Part shown: piece after piece, positions 11,620 to 23,900 of the stretch
How the letters are laid out: each line of letters opens with the position of its first letter
How positions within the stretch are numbered: the stretch's first letter is position 1
Translations under genes and position numbers: made by a program
DNA from: Volutella citrinella
Lineage: Eukaryota; Ascomycota; Sordariomycetes; Hypocreales; Nectriaceae
NCBI GenBank assembly: GCA_034401135.1
Contig: JAWZSP010000009.1
Coordinates: forward strand, 558,001 to 622,000
Length of the DNA stretch: 64,000 nt
Reading direction: 5' to 3'
Notes under the pieces: model-generated
The model's database searches: none
Seen by the model: only the letters and a program-made list of their open reading frames with translations
What the model was told of the DNA's origin: nothing

Positions 11620-14600
11620 CTAAAACACAAAACCCAAACCCAGAGGCGCGTAGCTCTTGCGATGCTCCTCTAACAAGTCTACAATGTCCCAATTATCCCT
11701 CGCGCTAGCAAGCCGAACAGCCTTCTGCAGGCTCTCGTTGTCGGGCGAGGCACCGCTGTTGAAGAGATGTCGCAGAATATCCATCCTCCCGTGCTCCGCG
11801 GCCGCCTCGACCGCTGTCCTCCCCTCCTCCGGTGCGGCCGGGGCATCTATATTGGCCCCGTGCTGTAGGAGCGTGTTGATGAGGGACATGTCTCCGATGA
11901 TGACGGCACCTTGAAGCGCCGTGATTCCACCATGCCGAGCCGGCTCAGCATTCACGTTTGCACCCTTCTCAATCAGCAGCTGCACGAGCGTGTGTCTCAC
12001 TGGCGATGGTGAGGTGGTGGCCGCTTGGAGGGCAGTGCGTCCTGACTTGTCCGACGGTGGTGCGTTGACATCCGCCCCTCGTTGTAGAAGCAACTCTACG
12101 ACCGCTACATCGTGACCGGGATCTACAACTGCTTGCACCGCAGCTTGGAGGGCCGTGAAACCGTCCTCGACTGCCGCAGAGGCATTGATGTCGGCACCGT
12201 GCTCGAGAAGGAGCTTGACAGCCTGATCATTCAACCTGCTGGCGGCGACCTGGAGAGGCGTCCCTGGCCCGACGGCGAGCAGAGTGGCTCGACCGTCTGT
12301 TTTGGCTCCAGCGCCCAGGGCCAGTTGGAGAAAATCCACATAGAACGGGTCGCTCTTAGCGTGCTTGGTGGTCTTCTTGCGTATCAAGCAAAGCAGGTGC
12401 AGGAGCATATTGTTCTCTGGCGTATCGCGGTTGACTGGAGCACCCCTTGCGATGAGCATCTTGAAAGTCGCAAAATGTGTTGCGAGCGTCTCCGAGTCTC
12501 TCGAACTCTTGGAAACCCAGCTTGCAGCGGCTTCCAGCACAGTTAGTCCCTCCTGCTTTGCGGGTGGAAGAAAGACGTCAGCGTCGGCTTCGAGGAGGCA
12601 CTCAACCACCTCCTCGCAGCCATGCTCGGCGGCGGCCTGCAGCGCGGTGCGTCCCTCCTTGTCATGGGCGGGCAGGTTGATGTTAGCCCCTCGGTCGATG
12701 AGGTACTGAACTGCTGCGGCGTTCCCTCCCCGCGCTGCCATCTGGACCGGGCTCATGCCCTCATCGCCATATGCATTCACGAGCCACCCAGAGTCGAGCA
12801 AGATGCCATAGAGGGCAATGGAGTCGGACTCGTCCTTGAGGATCTTCATCATCCAGCCCCCAATCACTGCCATGTCATGTCCAGCCAGAAGAAGCACGAT
12901 GAATGGCGCCCCTTCATCGTACTCGTCGGGCAGCTTTTCGATGTAAGCCCCGGCCTTGACCAGGAGATAGATTATGTCGGCACATTCGTCATCGCTCTTC
13001 ATCAGGCATGCTTGAAGAGGGTGATTCATACAACCTTTGTCGCCGTTGTCGCCATTTGCTTCTCGCTGCCGACGACAAAAATTCCTTGTGTTGGGGTCTA
13101 CCTTTCGCCAGAGCAGAGTCCGGACAGCACCTACTTTGCCCCATTTCGAAGCATAAACCAGTGCCCTCTCGAGCTTTTCTGCCTGGATGATCTGGTTCTT
13201 CATGAGGAAGTCGCCCAATGCCCTGTTCCCCTTCTGGGCTTGCTCGACCAATGCCCACGTCTCGAAAAGAACATTGTCATTCATGTGGTCGCTGATGTGC
13301 TTTGACAGCACCTCGTGGATTGGCCGCGACTTCTTTTTCGTCCAATCCAGAATGAAGAGTGGGGTGTGCTCGTCCTTGAGGATGTCCTCGACGTCAAATG
13401 TGGCGCCGTGGTGGAGGAGGAGAGAGACGGTTTCCGGCCAGTAGTGGTGTATGGCACTCATCAGGGCGGTGCTCGGCGTGTCTGCATACTTGGACTTGGC
13501 GAAGCGCTTGTTGACGTCTGCATTGGACCCCAGCAAGAGCCTCAGCATCTCAGTGTTTCCGGCGGCTGCTGTGATAATCAAAGGACCGATTTGCTCATTC
13601 CCGTCGACGTCTGCCCCGTTCCGGACGAGGAACTTGGCCGCCGCCATGTTGGTCGAGTCTGAAACGGCAATCAAGGCTTTGGTACCAAGGCTGCCTTGTA
13701 GAGCCCTCTTATCCACGGCGTGAAGTAGACTGAGAGCTTCGTTTGGGCTCGACTGGAAGAAGTTCTTGTTCGAATCGCCCTGGTACACCTCTTCGACGTC
13801 GTCGTAGTCGGAGGTCCTCGCTCTCGGGTCACGGAGCGTGGGTGTCGGGGAGAGGTGGCGCAAGAATTCCTCGAGAAGTCGTTTGATGTTTGGCAGACCC
13901 TTTTGAAAGAAGATGGAAATCTGCTTGACGTGCCCGTTGCGCATGACCCATTCCACAAAGTAGGATATTTGTGAATGGTTGAGCACGTTGTTGCCCACCA
14001 GGAAGGCTACAATCAAAAAGGTGCAGTGCAGAAGCGTGGGACTTGCTTGGTCCAAGGGCGAATAGTAGTCCAAGACTGACCCCGAATGATTCTCTCCCTC
14101 TCGGGGGATGATAGACTCTACCACGGCTGCGAATGTCTCGAGATCGCCGAAGCCTTGGTTTAAGGGAAGTAGATGAGACGACAGCCATCTGCTCTGGCTG
14201 GCCTTGCCATTGGCTCCCAACTGCTGCCATCGTGAACGATTGGAGAGTAAAGACATGTCGAAGTCTCTCACATGAGAAAGGATAGATCGCGCCTCTAAAC
14301 GTGTGTCAGCTGAGGCGAGGGTTGGTATTCGAAACAAGGAAATTACCTGGGGTATCGAAGAAGAGACAGTATTGTGGGTGGGTCGGGGGAAAAGGGTACA
14401 TGTCAATGTCCATCCACGAAGGAGACAGGCTAGCATATGCCGGCGGCGGGGATTGCCGGAATATTGGACTCAAGGCAGACCTTGGACTTTTGATCATATC
14501 GTGATGGGTGTTGAGGGGACTCAGCCTCCCAAATCCATTTGGTTGTGTCGTATGTATTGATTGAGTGTCAGGGAAGTTGAGGTCCCAACTGTCGCCGTAG

Positions 14601-15301
14601 CCCATGTCGTCCTGAAATGGATTTCCACTGAGCCATGATGCAAGGGTAGGTGACTGACGATTCGCACTGACGTCTGGCGCTTGCGGAGCTGGAGACGGTG
14701 CATGAATGGGTTCGAGAAAAGGGTCTGAAAGCAAACTGCTTCCGACATCTTCCCATCCGTCAACGGTCTGGGAGACGTCTGGGGTTTCATCTTCATGCCG
14801 CAGCGAGCTGGATATGTCGGCGGTTCGGATCTCAACCCGATGTCTTCCAACGGTATTGACTCCGAGATCTAGATAGGCTTAGCCGAACCCACGACATCAG
14901 GCGGGTGATGAGGACGAACCGACTCCGGGGCCTTTGTCACTGATACTAAACTTTGAGTAACGTCGAATCTCTCTCTTGACGCGGTGCGGGTCTTGCCGCC
15001 GGTTGTGGAGGAAGACGTGATACGAATGCCCCAGTGCCTCGAATCTGGCGACCTCATTGCCGATTGCCTTCCATTCTCTACCGTGGATCTTCTTCAGGCC
15101 CCCGAATTCAGCCTTGAACTGGCGAATACTGGATCAAGCATGTCAGAATAGGATCCCGAAGAGGCAATATAATCTCGACACCCACCTGATGGAGCAGCCG
15201 TGTCTTGTGTGGAGGATGGAGATTGTTTCCTCTGCGGTTCTCGACTCACCGACGTAGAGCCTCTCCGCCTCTGATCTGAAACGCGACCAATCAGCCGGCA
15301 T
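11620..15301 (-). CDS. Clr5-domain ankyrin repeat protein
   Basis: Four exons on the minus strand: 15186-15301, 14947-15128, 14347-14868 and 11620-14294, giving about 1164 aa. The N-terminal ~60 residues ('MPADWSRFRSEAERLYVG' onward, then 'FGGLKKIHGREWKAIG') resemble the fungal Clr5 DNA-binding-like domain. A polar linker (about residues 100-270) and a helical middle region ('YCLFFDTPEARSIL' is rebuilt by splicing) follow. The C-terminal two thirds hold many ankyrin repeats with 'GxTALQAA..G....V.LLL..GADVN' consensus. Ankyrin stacks bind proteins. Similar Clr5-ankyrin proteins are numerous and variable in filamentous fungi, with mostly unknown roles. The intron at 14869-14946 has a weak GTATCA donor, so that junction is the least certain. 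Confidence 0.85.
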
Positions 15302-16229
15302 TGTGGCGGCGGGGATGGATGGCCGAGACCTGGGAGTTGGTGTTGAGAATCGAAATTGGGATTATTGGTCAATGGAGGCATGGGCATCGACCTGGGCGTG
15401 GGCTCCGGGTGGGGATGCGGCCTTGGTTTTTATCCCTGGCCATCTGAGGTAAGGCAGAGCCTCATATGTGCTGATTCTATGGATGACCATGCATCCAATG
15501 GTTCGCCGGCTGCCTCGTTGCTGCGCCATGGCCGCCACGACCCGGCCCCGCATCCAATGATGTGCAGCCACATGGGTCCGTCTGACCAGAAGTGCAGGCC
15601 AGGCGCCGTTCTTTTGGTCGCACACTTTTGGTCGTCTCAATTGGGTCCTGTTCTTTTGGTCATGTCCATCTGGTCCGTACTTTTGGTCGTGGCCTTCTGG
15701 CAGCGACACAGCCCCGCCATTTGGGCCGCAAACTTGATGCGCCTTGACACACCCCTGCCCCCCCCCTTGTCGGGTCATCTGATGTGATGTCAGCCATCAT
15801 TGCTCAGCAACAATGTGGTTGCAACCCTTTATATGCCCTCATTTGCTAGCTAGTGCCCAGAAGATGAAGTTGAATTAAGTTGATAAACAAGCAATGCGAG
15901 GTTGCTAATAGAGTTGTCTGTCCAGCCACGCTCGTGACTTGGTTCGCCAATCACCATCCTGGTAATTTGGGCCACCATGCCATCCAACTGCTGTAATGGG
16001 AAACCGCCGCACGATTTACAGGAAAGCCAAGCATTCGGTTGCTTGGAGGCCTCGACTGCGCCTCGTTGCGATTCTCACATAACATGCATCACGCCTCATA
16101 AGACGACGATAATTCTTGTCTACCGGGAATGATGATTGCTTAAAGCCCCGCCCGGGGCAAGGTTGAACTTTGAACTACGACATTCAAACTCTCATTCTAT
16201 TACATACACCCTTTGCGTCTCGCCTCACA
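15302..16229. other. Intergenic with decayed minisatellite
   Basis: This 928-bp region is the promoter of the Clr5-ankyrin gene on one side and of the gene at 16230 on the other. It contains the 14-bp repeat listed separately and a run of nine C near 15760. No gene is supported. Confidence 0.5.
15611..15707. repeat. Degenerate 14-bp tandem repeat, about seven units
   Basis: Units starting at 15611, 15625, 15639, 15653, 15667, 15680 and 15694 align to the consensus CTTTTGGTCGTNTC. Four units keep CTTTTGGTC exactly; the third, fifth and seventh are diverged, and the fifth is 13 bp. It lies about 300 bp upstream of the ankyrin gene start. Confidence 0.75.
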
Positions 16230-16910
16230 ATGGACATCAATACGCCAACTCCCACGGCGACGGGGACTACCACAGCCCTCCCAACCACTACAGCGCCGCC
16301 AGTCATGCCGGTCTTCGTCTTTGGCGACCCACTCAAGTGGCAGCCCGTTGCCTCGGTCGTCAGTGTCACGCCTGACACCAGCAGCGAAGCCTTTACACTG
16401 GTGCTCGACTGCATTGCAGCCAAGAACCCGTACAACGACATGTGTCGCGACCAGAGCCGATTCCCAATAACTGTATGGCATACGCAGGGCCCCTACTATG
16501 GTGGTGTAATGAGCTCGAAAAAGACTACAACCACCTGGTCATGCAATCTCGCGTCGGGCCAGGACAGCCAGGGGTCTTCGACGCAGGGGTCATGTGTCGT
16601 AACTCTAGAGGTCGACGGAAAGAAGCAGGAGGCGACGACGACCGCCATCGACCAGTGTTACCAGGCTGCTCACTCGGCCCCTGTAACCGTCACGGCTGGA
16701 CCCGAACTCAATGCTCAGAAGTGGTACAATCATTGGAATGGGAGCCTGGATTGGGATTCCTGGTCGTCGGTGACAAGCGCATCTCTCAGCTCGTTGGGCT
16801 GCGCACCAATGACGACGACTGCGGGCTCGGGTGCGTCAGGAAACCTGGGCAGCTTGTCCTTGCGCAGTGTGCTAGGCTTCGTCGTCGTGTCATACCTAGT
16901 GCTTCTCTGA
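16230..16910 (+). CDS. Hypothetical cell-surface protein with GPI-anchor-like C-terminus
   Basis: A single exon of 226 aa from the first in-frame ATG. The N-terminus is Thr/Pro-rich. The body contains several cysteines and a 'CVVTLEVDGKK...APVTVTAGPELN' section reminiscent of a common fungal family of GPI-anchored serine/threonine-rich proteins. The C-terminus has small residues (GSGASG) followed by a hydrophobic tail ('VLGFVVVSYLVLL'), as expected for GPI attachment. Oddly, no signal peptide is visible at this ATG. An upstream exon may have been missed, or the start may lie elsewhere. Function unknown. Confidence 0.65.
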   Translation: MDINTPTPTATGTTTALPTTTAPPVMPVFVFGDPLKWQPVASVVSVTPDTSSEAFTLVLDCIAAKNPYNDMCRDQSRFPITVWHTQGPYYGGVMSSKKTTTTWSCNLASGQDSQGSSTQGSCVVTLEVDGKKQEATTTAIDQCYQAAHSAPVTVTAGPELNAQKWYNHWNGSLDWDSWSSVTSASLSSLGCAPMTTTAGSGASGNLGSLSLRSVLGFVVVSYLVLL

Positions 16911-17293
16911 TAATGAAGCGAGAAGACGTGATGTGGGAATATACGAAGAATAGAGTACTATCGGAGGAATACCCGGAGGATTGTATCAAGAGAGGGAAGA
17001 GCAGTCGCGTAGTTCAATGAAGCTAATTTGTGAATTATGTGTGTTGGGGCTAAGACACTACCCGTCTCATTGTTGCCGCAATGGCATAGGCTAACATGCT
17101 GAACCACCTCCCCATTGATGGAGCCTCGAGGGAAGTCGTATTGGCGGGTCAGCGCGGGCCAAGGTTTGTCCATTCATGATGAGCGCTAGCCCAAACGGAT
17201 TGGCTAGCGCAGAGGGGATTTAGTTGAGGTGTGAGCAAATTGCATCGTCTCGTCCTTCCATTTATACCACACGTCTTGCTGCTTTATTTTGCA
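16911..17293. other. Intergenic, no gene seen
   Basis: A 383-bp spacer that should contain the terminator of the upstream gene and the promoter of the F-box-like gene. Confidence 0.5.
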
Positions 17294-18742
17294 ATGGCCG
17301 AAAATGCCCGTCTTAAATCACAACAAAGCTTGGCGGAGCTGCCTCATAGCATTTTGAAGGCCATCTGCACCGAGCTTTGTGGCCACTGCAGTCCCATCGC
17401 GACGCAAGAGTCTCTGACCGAGTTGGAGGAAGAGCAGGAGAACCAGAAGCACCAGAAGACGCTCCTGGCGCTCAGCGAGACATGCAGAGCGCTCCGAGAC
17501 ATATCGCAACCCATCGCTTACCATTACATGCCCGGCATACCTGGACCGAAATGTCTGCCCAGGCTTGTACGCACACTACAACAGCGTCCGGATTTGGCTG
17601 CGCAAGTCAAGGAAATTCGCCAAAGGGAGCTTGAAAGTGAGGGCTGGGACTCGAATGATGAAGAAGAAGGCGAATTCATAAAGACTGTTGCAAGGGACAT
17701 CGGGTTGGAACGCGATGGTGATGAGGACTTCGAGACTCTGGGCGATGATTACCCAACCGGCTATTTCGCCACGGAGCTGCTCATTGCCATGCTACCCAAC
17801 CTGGAGGCTTTGAAGATTTGTGTGGAGATCGATTGCAACTATGGCATGACCAAGTTTGCCTATCTGGATGAGTGGGCTGGGAAACTCGGCCTCGCCACTG
17901 CGTCGCTTCACAACCTCAAACACCTGACAATCGACACTGACGACCATTGGGGTTACTGCAGCACCCACCCAGCTCCCGCGATATTGCTGCGCCTGGCACC
18001 AAATCTAAAGCACTTGGCTCTGAACAGATGGAAAGATGATGGACAAGACGAGGAGGAAGACGAGCAGCCGAGGCAGCGCGTATTCCCCGAAGTTGCTAAC
18101 GAGTCTCTCAGGGTGGTCCAGATGCTTCGCTGCGCCTTGGGAGACGGCGCGGAAAGTACATCATTCATCAGCGAGATCATTGCACATGCGCCTGCTCTTC
18201 AGCGCTTTGAGTTTGTGTCGGAAAAGATGTACGAAACCCAATATGCTGGGTATCTCTCTATTGTCGACTTTCTCGGATGTCTGCTGCCGGTGAAGGACTC
18301 ACTGGAGTTTCTCAACATCGATTTGACCGATTACTCGCTGCACAATGAAAATAGCGAAATGATTGATACGGATTCGTTGAGTCCCTTCACCAAACTAAGG
18401 ACCCTGCAGCTGGATGAGACATCCTTTTGCCGCCATCGACTCGAACCCGAAGCAGCGACGACGTGCCTGACGGAAAGTATTCCTCTGGGGATTAAACATC
18501 TCACCGTTCGACTATATGAAGGCACACGCACTTGGAAAGATGTGGAGAGATTGGGGGTGGAGGCTGAGAAGTTTCCGGAGCTGGAGCGCGTCACGGTTTT
18601 GGCTACGAATCGACGATTCAGCGGCGTGGATTGGGTCGACTTTGAGCCAATAGTGAAGAAGGAGGAGGTCGGTTTGCGGAAGATCCTTGAGGGCAAGGGA
18701 ATCCAATTGCAAGTGATTGGGTTCGAGTCGTACTACTCCTAG
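17294..18742 (+). CDS. F-box-like protein
   Basis: A single exon of 482 aa from the ATG at 17294. The start 'LAELPHSILKAICTELC' fits the first helix of an F-box, interrupted by a Glu-rich insert before the 'LLALSETCRALRDISQP' helix. The rest has leucine-patterned segments ('LPNLEALKICVEID', 'LHNLKHLTIDTD', 'APNLKHLALNRW') that resemble irregular leucine-rich repeats. F-box proteins recruit substrates to SCF ubiquitin ligases through Skp1. Substrate unknown. This type is abundant and fast evolving in fungi. Confidence 0.78.
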   Translation: MAENARLKSQQSLAELPHSILKAICTELCGHCSPIATQESLTELEEEQENQKHQKTLLALSETCRALRDISQPIAYHYMPGIPGPKCLPRLVRTLQQRPDLAAQVKEIRQRELESEGWDSNDEEEGEFIKTVARDIGLERDGDEDFETLGDDYPTGYFATELLIAMLPNLEALKICVEIDCNYGMTKFAYLDEWAGKLGLATASLHNLKHLTIDTDDHWGYCSTHPAPAILLRLAPNLKHLALNRWKDDGQDEEEDEQPRQRVFPEVANESLRVVQMLRCALGDGAESTSFISEIIAHAPALQRFEFVSEKMYETQYAGYLSIVDFLGCLLPVKDSLEFLNIDLTDYSLHNENSEMIDTDSLSPFTKLRTLQLDETSFCRHRLEPEAATTCLTESIPLGIKHLTVRLYEGTRTWKDVERLGVEAEKFPELERVTVLATNRRFSGVDWVDFEPIVKKEEVGLRKILEGKGIQLQVIGFESYYS

Positions 18743-19309
18743 ATAGCTGTAAGAAAGCCCAATGCCGCAATACTGCTTGTAATCTCATCCGCATGCCGCA
18801 TGGCTCTATGGTTTCGGCAATTCGTCTCACCAGCTCCCTGAGCCACTCCACTACAGCGCAAAATGCAACCTAGATGGGATAGAGATCTGCGGCTGTGGGG
18901 GCGTAAATGGGTGTCCCAAGCTAGCTTAGTCCACGATTGGCGCAGTCTACCCGCAGATTAATTGCTGTGCCCACAAGGCTTGCAACAGTCTGACATGGCT
19001 GGACGACACGGCTGGATCCTCCTGGCCATAGCGATGCCAGCTGTTGACAACGCCGGGAGTTGATTGGAAGATGAGCGTGGTCTTGCTTTAAGCACTGACG
19101 TGGACTGGCATAGACGACCTGCAGCAGCCTGAAGGATTCACATCTAGCTCTGTGCGGGGTGCTCCCCAAGCTCTCTGGAACCGTGTGCAGCATATTTCTA
19201 AATAAAAGTCCTCTCCGCAGCTCCTGTCGTCAAAAACTTGGTTTGATACCAACTCCAGAGCGTGCGACTACGGAACACCGGCTCAGATACCAGCCCTTTC
19301 GGCGCCGAC
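18743..19309. other. Intergenic, no gene seen
   Basis: A 567-bp spacer between two plus-strand genes, with the promoter of the second P450. An AAATAAAAG stretch near 19200 could act as a TATA element about 110 bp before the ATG. Confidence 0.4.
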
Positions 19310-21098
19310 ATGTCAGAACCTATGCAGGATGACCAGAGGCTGGGCCTTCACTATGCAGGCCTGGCTGTCGTCGGCTTCCTCCTTCTAATGACAGCCTTGT
19401 ACCACCATCTCCTCCCCAAACCCATCAAGGGCATTCCGTACAACTCATATGCCGCGACATCCTTACTCGGCGACCTTCCGCAACTGGAGAAGGAGGGCAA
19501 GAACAATGCATTCCTCTGGATGATAAACCAGTCTAAAAAGTTCTCGGGCCCAATTTGCCAGCTGTTTGTTGTGCCGTTTGGTAAACCTATCGTGTTTATT
19601 ACCGATTACCACGAATCCCAGGACATCCTGATGCGACGCAAAGAATTCGATCGCTCCGACCACTTCATTGCTCTCCTTGGCGGTAACCTGGGCGAGCAGC
19701 TGATTGCTCTAAAGACTGGTCCAACTTGGAAAGCGCACCAGCGGCTTCTGCAGGACTTGATGACGCCCAGCTTCTTGCACAACGTCGCAGCACGGAATAT
19801 CTACGCCAGCACGCTCCGGCTCGTCGCTCTCTGGGAGCTCAAAGCCAGAGTCGCCAAGGGGAGGCCGTTTTCTGCCGAGCAGGACATCAACTATACGGCC
19901 CTAGACGCAGTACTTGACTTCTCCTTTGGCGACAACTACCCCTACCGCGCCTTGCTGCCACAGATGGAAGCTGCCATGGCTAGCGAGAATAGACTGAAGG
20001 ACTCGACGGAAAGCCCGGTCGAGTTTCCTGTGGGGCAGTTGAGCGATGCCATTGCGGCTATTGTGCAGACTTCTGAGGCGATTGGGGATGTTATCAACAC
20101 GGGCCTCGTTACCTTGGCGTGGTGGTGGAAAAAGTTGCAGCCAAGTGAGCGACGGTTCCGACGTGTGCGCCGAGAATTTCTAAAGGATCAAGTGGCGAAA
20201 TCCACAGACCGGCTCTTCCATCACCGCGACCAACGTGATGAAGCTTGGATAGGCTCCGCTACCGACCTCATGATGCAGCGAGAACGCACGCTTGCTGAGA
20301 AGGAGAACCGAAAGCCCCAGTATTGGAGCGAGACCATACACAATGAGGTATGTTCGTGTGTGATTGAGTATTTCTGTGATACTAAATGCGACAAAGCTGC
20401 TTGGATTTGTCGTTGCGGGCCATGATACCACGAGTACGACGCTGTGCTGGGGTCTCAAGTTCCTCGCAGACCACCAACCCTGCCAGGAACTCCTTCGCCA
20501 GACTCTTCACTCCAGTCATACGGATGCTCGCGCAGAGAAACGAGCACCAACATATCAGGAAATCGTGGGCACAAAGATACCATACCTTGATGCGGTCATT
20601 GAGGAAATTCTGCGTCTCGCAAACACTGCGTCCCTCACACAACGGCAATGCACAGAAGATACGGTTATTCTGGGCCATGTCATCCCGAAGGGCACACAAG
20701 TCTTTATTCCAAGCTACGGGCCAAGTATAACTGAACCAGGATATGACGTGGACTCTTCCTTGCGAAGCGAGTCATCGCAGAACGCCATCCGGGAAAAGGG
20801 CGAGCGGAAATGGTCCGAAGGCAGCGAGAGCGAATTCCGCCCGGACCGGTGGCTAGCCATCAAGGACGGCAAGCCTGTGTTTGATAGCGCAGCTGGTCCT
20901 ACGCTTCCATTCGGGCTGGGCCTAAGAGGGTGCTATGGACGGAAGTTGGCATATGTCGAGATGAGGCTTGTGCTGACAATGATCATCTGGACATTTGAGC
21001 TGCAGCCCTGTCCAGAGAATCTTTCGAGCTACGAGGACCATCAAGGAATGACGCGGCTGCCGAAATACTGTTTCGTCAACCCGAGGAAGATCGTTTGA
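19310..21098 (+). CDS. Cytochrome P450 monooxygenase (second of three)
   Basis: Exons are 19310-20347 and 20397-21098, with a CTAAA branch in the 49-bp intron; the product is about 579 aa. A membrane anchor lies near residues 15-32. The I-helix AGHDTT is at 353-358, ExxR at 416-419, the 'FRPDRW' region before the heme loop, and FGLGLRGCYG at 518-527 with Cys525. All catalytic landmarks are intact. The protein is longer than average, with a charged insert around residues 465-490. Family and substrate are not recognised. It lies just upstream of an export-type MFS transporter on the same strand, a pairing common in secondary metabolism or detoxification, but no core synthase is present. Confidence 0.92.
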
Positions 21099-21566
21099 TT
21101 GTTGTAGAATTCGTTGTGTCTGCAATGGATAAGCCGGAACGCAGGTTCATTAGGAACCATGGTTTCCACATCACTTAAGATAGTTGTCCTGTTATTTGCA
21201 GGAGCCCAAGATTGAGGTCATCCCATACCCCTCGGATATTAGTCGAGTCCACTATCAATCTACCACTAGCCAGCCAGTCACGACTCCACATCGCCCCGAC
21301 CAAACAGGCAAGCTTGTCGCTTCAGCTCTATCCACCACGGCTCCAAACAGCCTAAACGGGCGACCACTGCCGGGGCATGCGCCGCACAGGTGCTCCTATT
21401 TTTTCGGCCGATCAGTCCGATGGAGAAATTGGCTACTGGGGAGAGCGATCGAGAAATTGCGTGCGGGCTACCAATAGACACGTGAAAACCCCATCGTGGA
21501 CTGATCTTGGCGATGCGACTTTGCACACGGCAACTCTGAGGTTCGTCCGCCGCCAAGAGCCGCAAA
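21099..21566. other. Intergenic, no gene seen
   Basis: A 468-bp spacer with the terminator of the second P450 and the promoter of the MFS exporter. Confidence 0.45.
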
Positions 21567-23290
21567 ATGTCGACAACGGCAGCGCCCACGACGTCTTCGG
21601 ACGGCGAAAAGCCCGCGGCCAAGTCTCCGGTAGTAGGAACTAACGCGCGCGACAACGACGACGATGCTGGCGAGCCAGGCCTCGAGCTGGAGCGCACGTC
21701 GACGGCGGCCTCGCACGCGCCGCCGCCCATGAAGACGTGGCATCGACGCCTCGTCATGGTATCGCTCTGCCTGACCATGTTCCTGGCTGCGCTCGACATC
21801 ACCATCATCTCGACGGCGCTGCCGACCATCGCGTCGAGCCTGCGCACCACGACGCAGGAGTACGCGTGGATCGGCAGCGGCTACAACCTGGCCAACACGG
21901 CCAGCATGCTCATCTGGAGCACCCTGTCCAACATCTTTGGCCGCAAGCCCGCCATCATGGCCTCGGCCGCTGCCTTCATGGTCGGTAGTCTCGTGTGCGC
22001 CCGCGCTGATGCCCCGACCATGCTCATCGCCGGCCGTGTCGTCCAGGGTCTCGGCGGTGGTGGCTCCATGGTCCTCGTCACAATCATCATCGGTGACTTG
22101 TTCCCCCTTGCCGAGCGCGCAAAGTACTACGGCATGACGGGCATGGTTTGGGGGCTTGCTGCCGCCGTCGGTCCCATCCTCGGCGGCGTCTTTACCCAGG
22201 CCGCCGACTGGCGATGGTGTTGTATGTCTCCCAGTCTCTCATCTTTCAGGCCTCCCCCGTCTTGGCGGCCACAACGGCAAGCTAACGCTAGCGCTTACTA
22301 GTCTATATCAACCTGCCCATCGACAGCATCGCCCTCGTCGTCCTCTTCTTCTTCCTCAAGGTCGACATCAAGAAGATTGGCGCCGTCGAGGGCTTCCGCA
22401 GCCTCGACTGGCTGGGCTTCGTCTGGGTCCTCGGCGGCACCATCTCCTTCCTCTACGGCCTGGAGCTTGGCGCCGGCGGCATGGCGCCCTGGGGATCCGC
22501 CAAGGTCATCTGCCTCATCGTCTTCGGCTTCCTCCTGCTTGCCATCTTCCTCGTCTGGGAGGCCAAGTTCGCCAAGACGCCCATCATCCCGTTCCGCATC
22601 TTCCAGAAGCTCACAAACATCGCTGCCTTCACCGTCGCGTGCCTGCACTCCTTCATCTTCATCTCCTTTGACTTTTTTCTGCCGCTGTACTTCCAGGTCG
22701 TCCTTAGTATGAAGCCGCTCATTTCTGGAGTCACGCTCTTCGCTCTCATCCTCCCGCTGTCGGCCATGACCATCTCCGGCGGCTTCATCATGCGGCGAAC
22801 CGGAAACTACACGTGGCTCATCATCATCGGGTCCGGCATCATGTGCTTGGGCAACGGTCTGTTTATTCTGTTCGATCCGTGGCGCAACTGGGCCAAGATC
22901 ATCGTCTTCCAGATGATTGCGGGTGTCGGGGCCGGAGGCATGTTCCAGAGTCCGATGATGGCTCTCCAGAACCACGTCCGCCAGCGCGACACTGCTGCCG
23001 CAATGGCAGCGTTGCAGTTTCTGCGCAGTCTGTTCACATCAATGTCCATCGTGATAGGCACGGTTCTCATCCAACGGACTCTGGGCAGCGGCAATCTCAC
23101 CTCGGTTGGGGGACATGGGCCTGGAGGAGGGTCCGTGGACAAGGGGGAGTATGTCAGAGCCCTGCACATAATGTGGGCATTTTACACTGGCGTCAACGGT
23201 GTCTTGTTCGTTAGCGGCTTCTTTATTAGTAAGAAGCCTCTTGAAGGCGCCGGGCCCCAGGCCGCAACCGCAGAGAAGAGTAGTACATAG
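21567..23290 (+). CDS. MFS multidrug/toxin exporter, DHA2 (DHA14-like) family
   Basis: Exons are 21567-22221 and 22302-23290, giving 547 aa. The intron restores 'DWRWCFYINLPI', a diagnostic stretch of this family, and has a CTAAC branch. The 'FLAALDITIISTALPTI' segment in TM1 matches DHA2 motif D1. A 'GRVVQGLGGGGSMVL' segment and a 'GPILGGVF' antiporter motif (motif C) follow. Fourteen membrane segments are expected. Such carriers export drugs or secondary metabolites by proton antiport at the plasma membrane or vacuole. The substrate is unknown. The P450 directly upstream on the same strand may modify a compound that this pump exports. Confidence 0.9.
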
Positions 23291-23900
23291 TAGTAGTTGG
23301 ACAGACCTGAATTCCAACCACCTATTTAATTCTAGCCATTCGCTCCCCGTGTGTGCCTACAGCGCTACAAGCCTTGCTGGTCGCACAAAACATCAACCTT
23401 TGATCTACAAGGGCGACCCCCCCCTAACCAGTTTTGGCAATGTAAAGTCCTCTCGCTGTCATGTGTGGCATCTCGGCACAGAATTGCCGGGCGGCCCCAT
23501 GGTGGATCTGCAAACGCTCAGCCCATGACGCACTCGTCCCTGAGCTGGCAGACAATTTCGTATCAGAATCCAGCGCAATGGCCAATCGCATGCAAGTTTC
23601 CCGTGCCGCGCCGTTGAAACGTAGGCATCATCGTAGGATTGCCAGCCAGGTTTACGCGATGCCGTGACGTCGTCCATTCGTCTCGCATCACGATTGCCAA
23701 CAGAACTCAATGCCCAGCAAGGTTGATCCAAGATATAGACTTATATTTAATGCCAGCCAAGGCAACCCTTTCTGCAGAAGCTTATACAGCCATTGTGCGT
23801 AGTTGACCTCTGCCTGACTGACAATCAGCCGGGCCTCCGTCGCTAGTCCCGTACAGTCTACCCATCACCAATCACCTCAGGCCTGCTTCACTCAATCACG
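23291..23900. other. Intergenic, no gene seen
   Basis: About 610 bp. A TATATTTAA-like stretch near 23740 lies roughly 160 bp before the PAP2 start and may be its core promoter. No gene supported. Confidence 0.45.

Noticed and set aside
15356..15787. Overlapping long frames on both strands
   Set aside because: They arise across the 14-bp repeat and promoter sequence and have no protein-like features.
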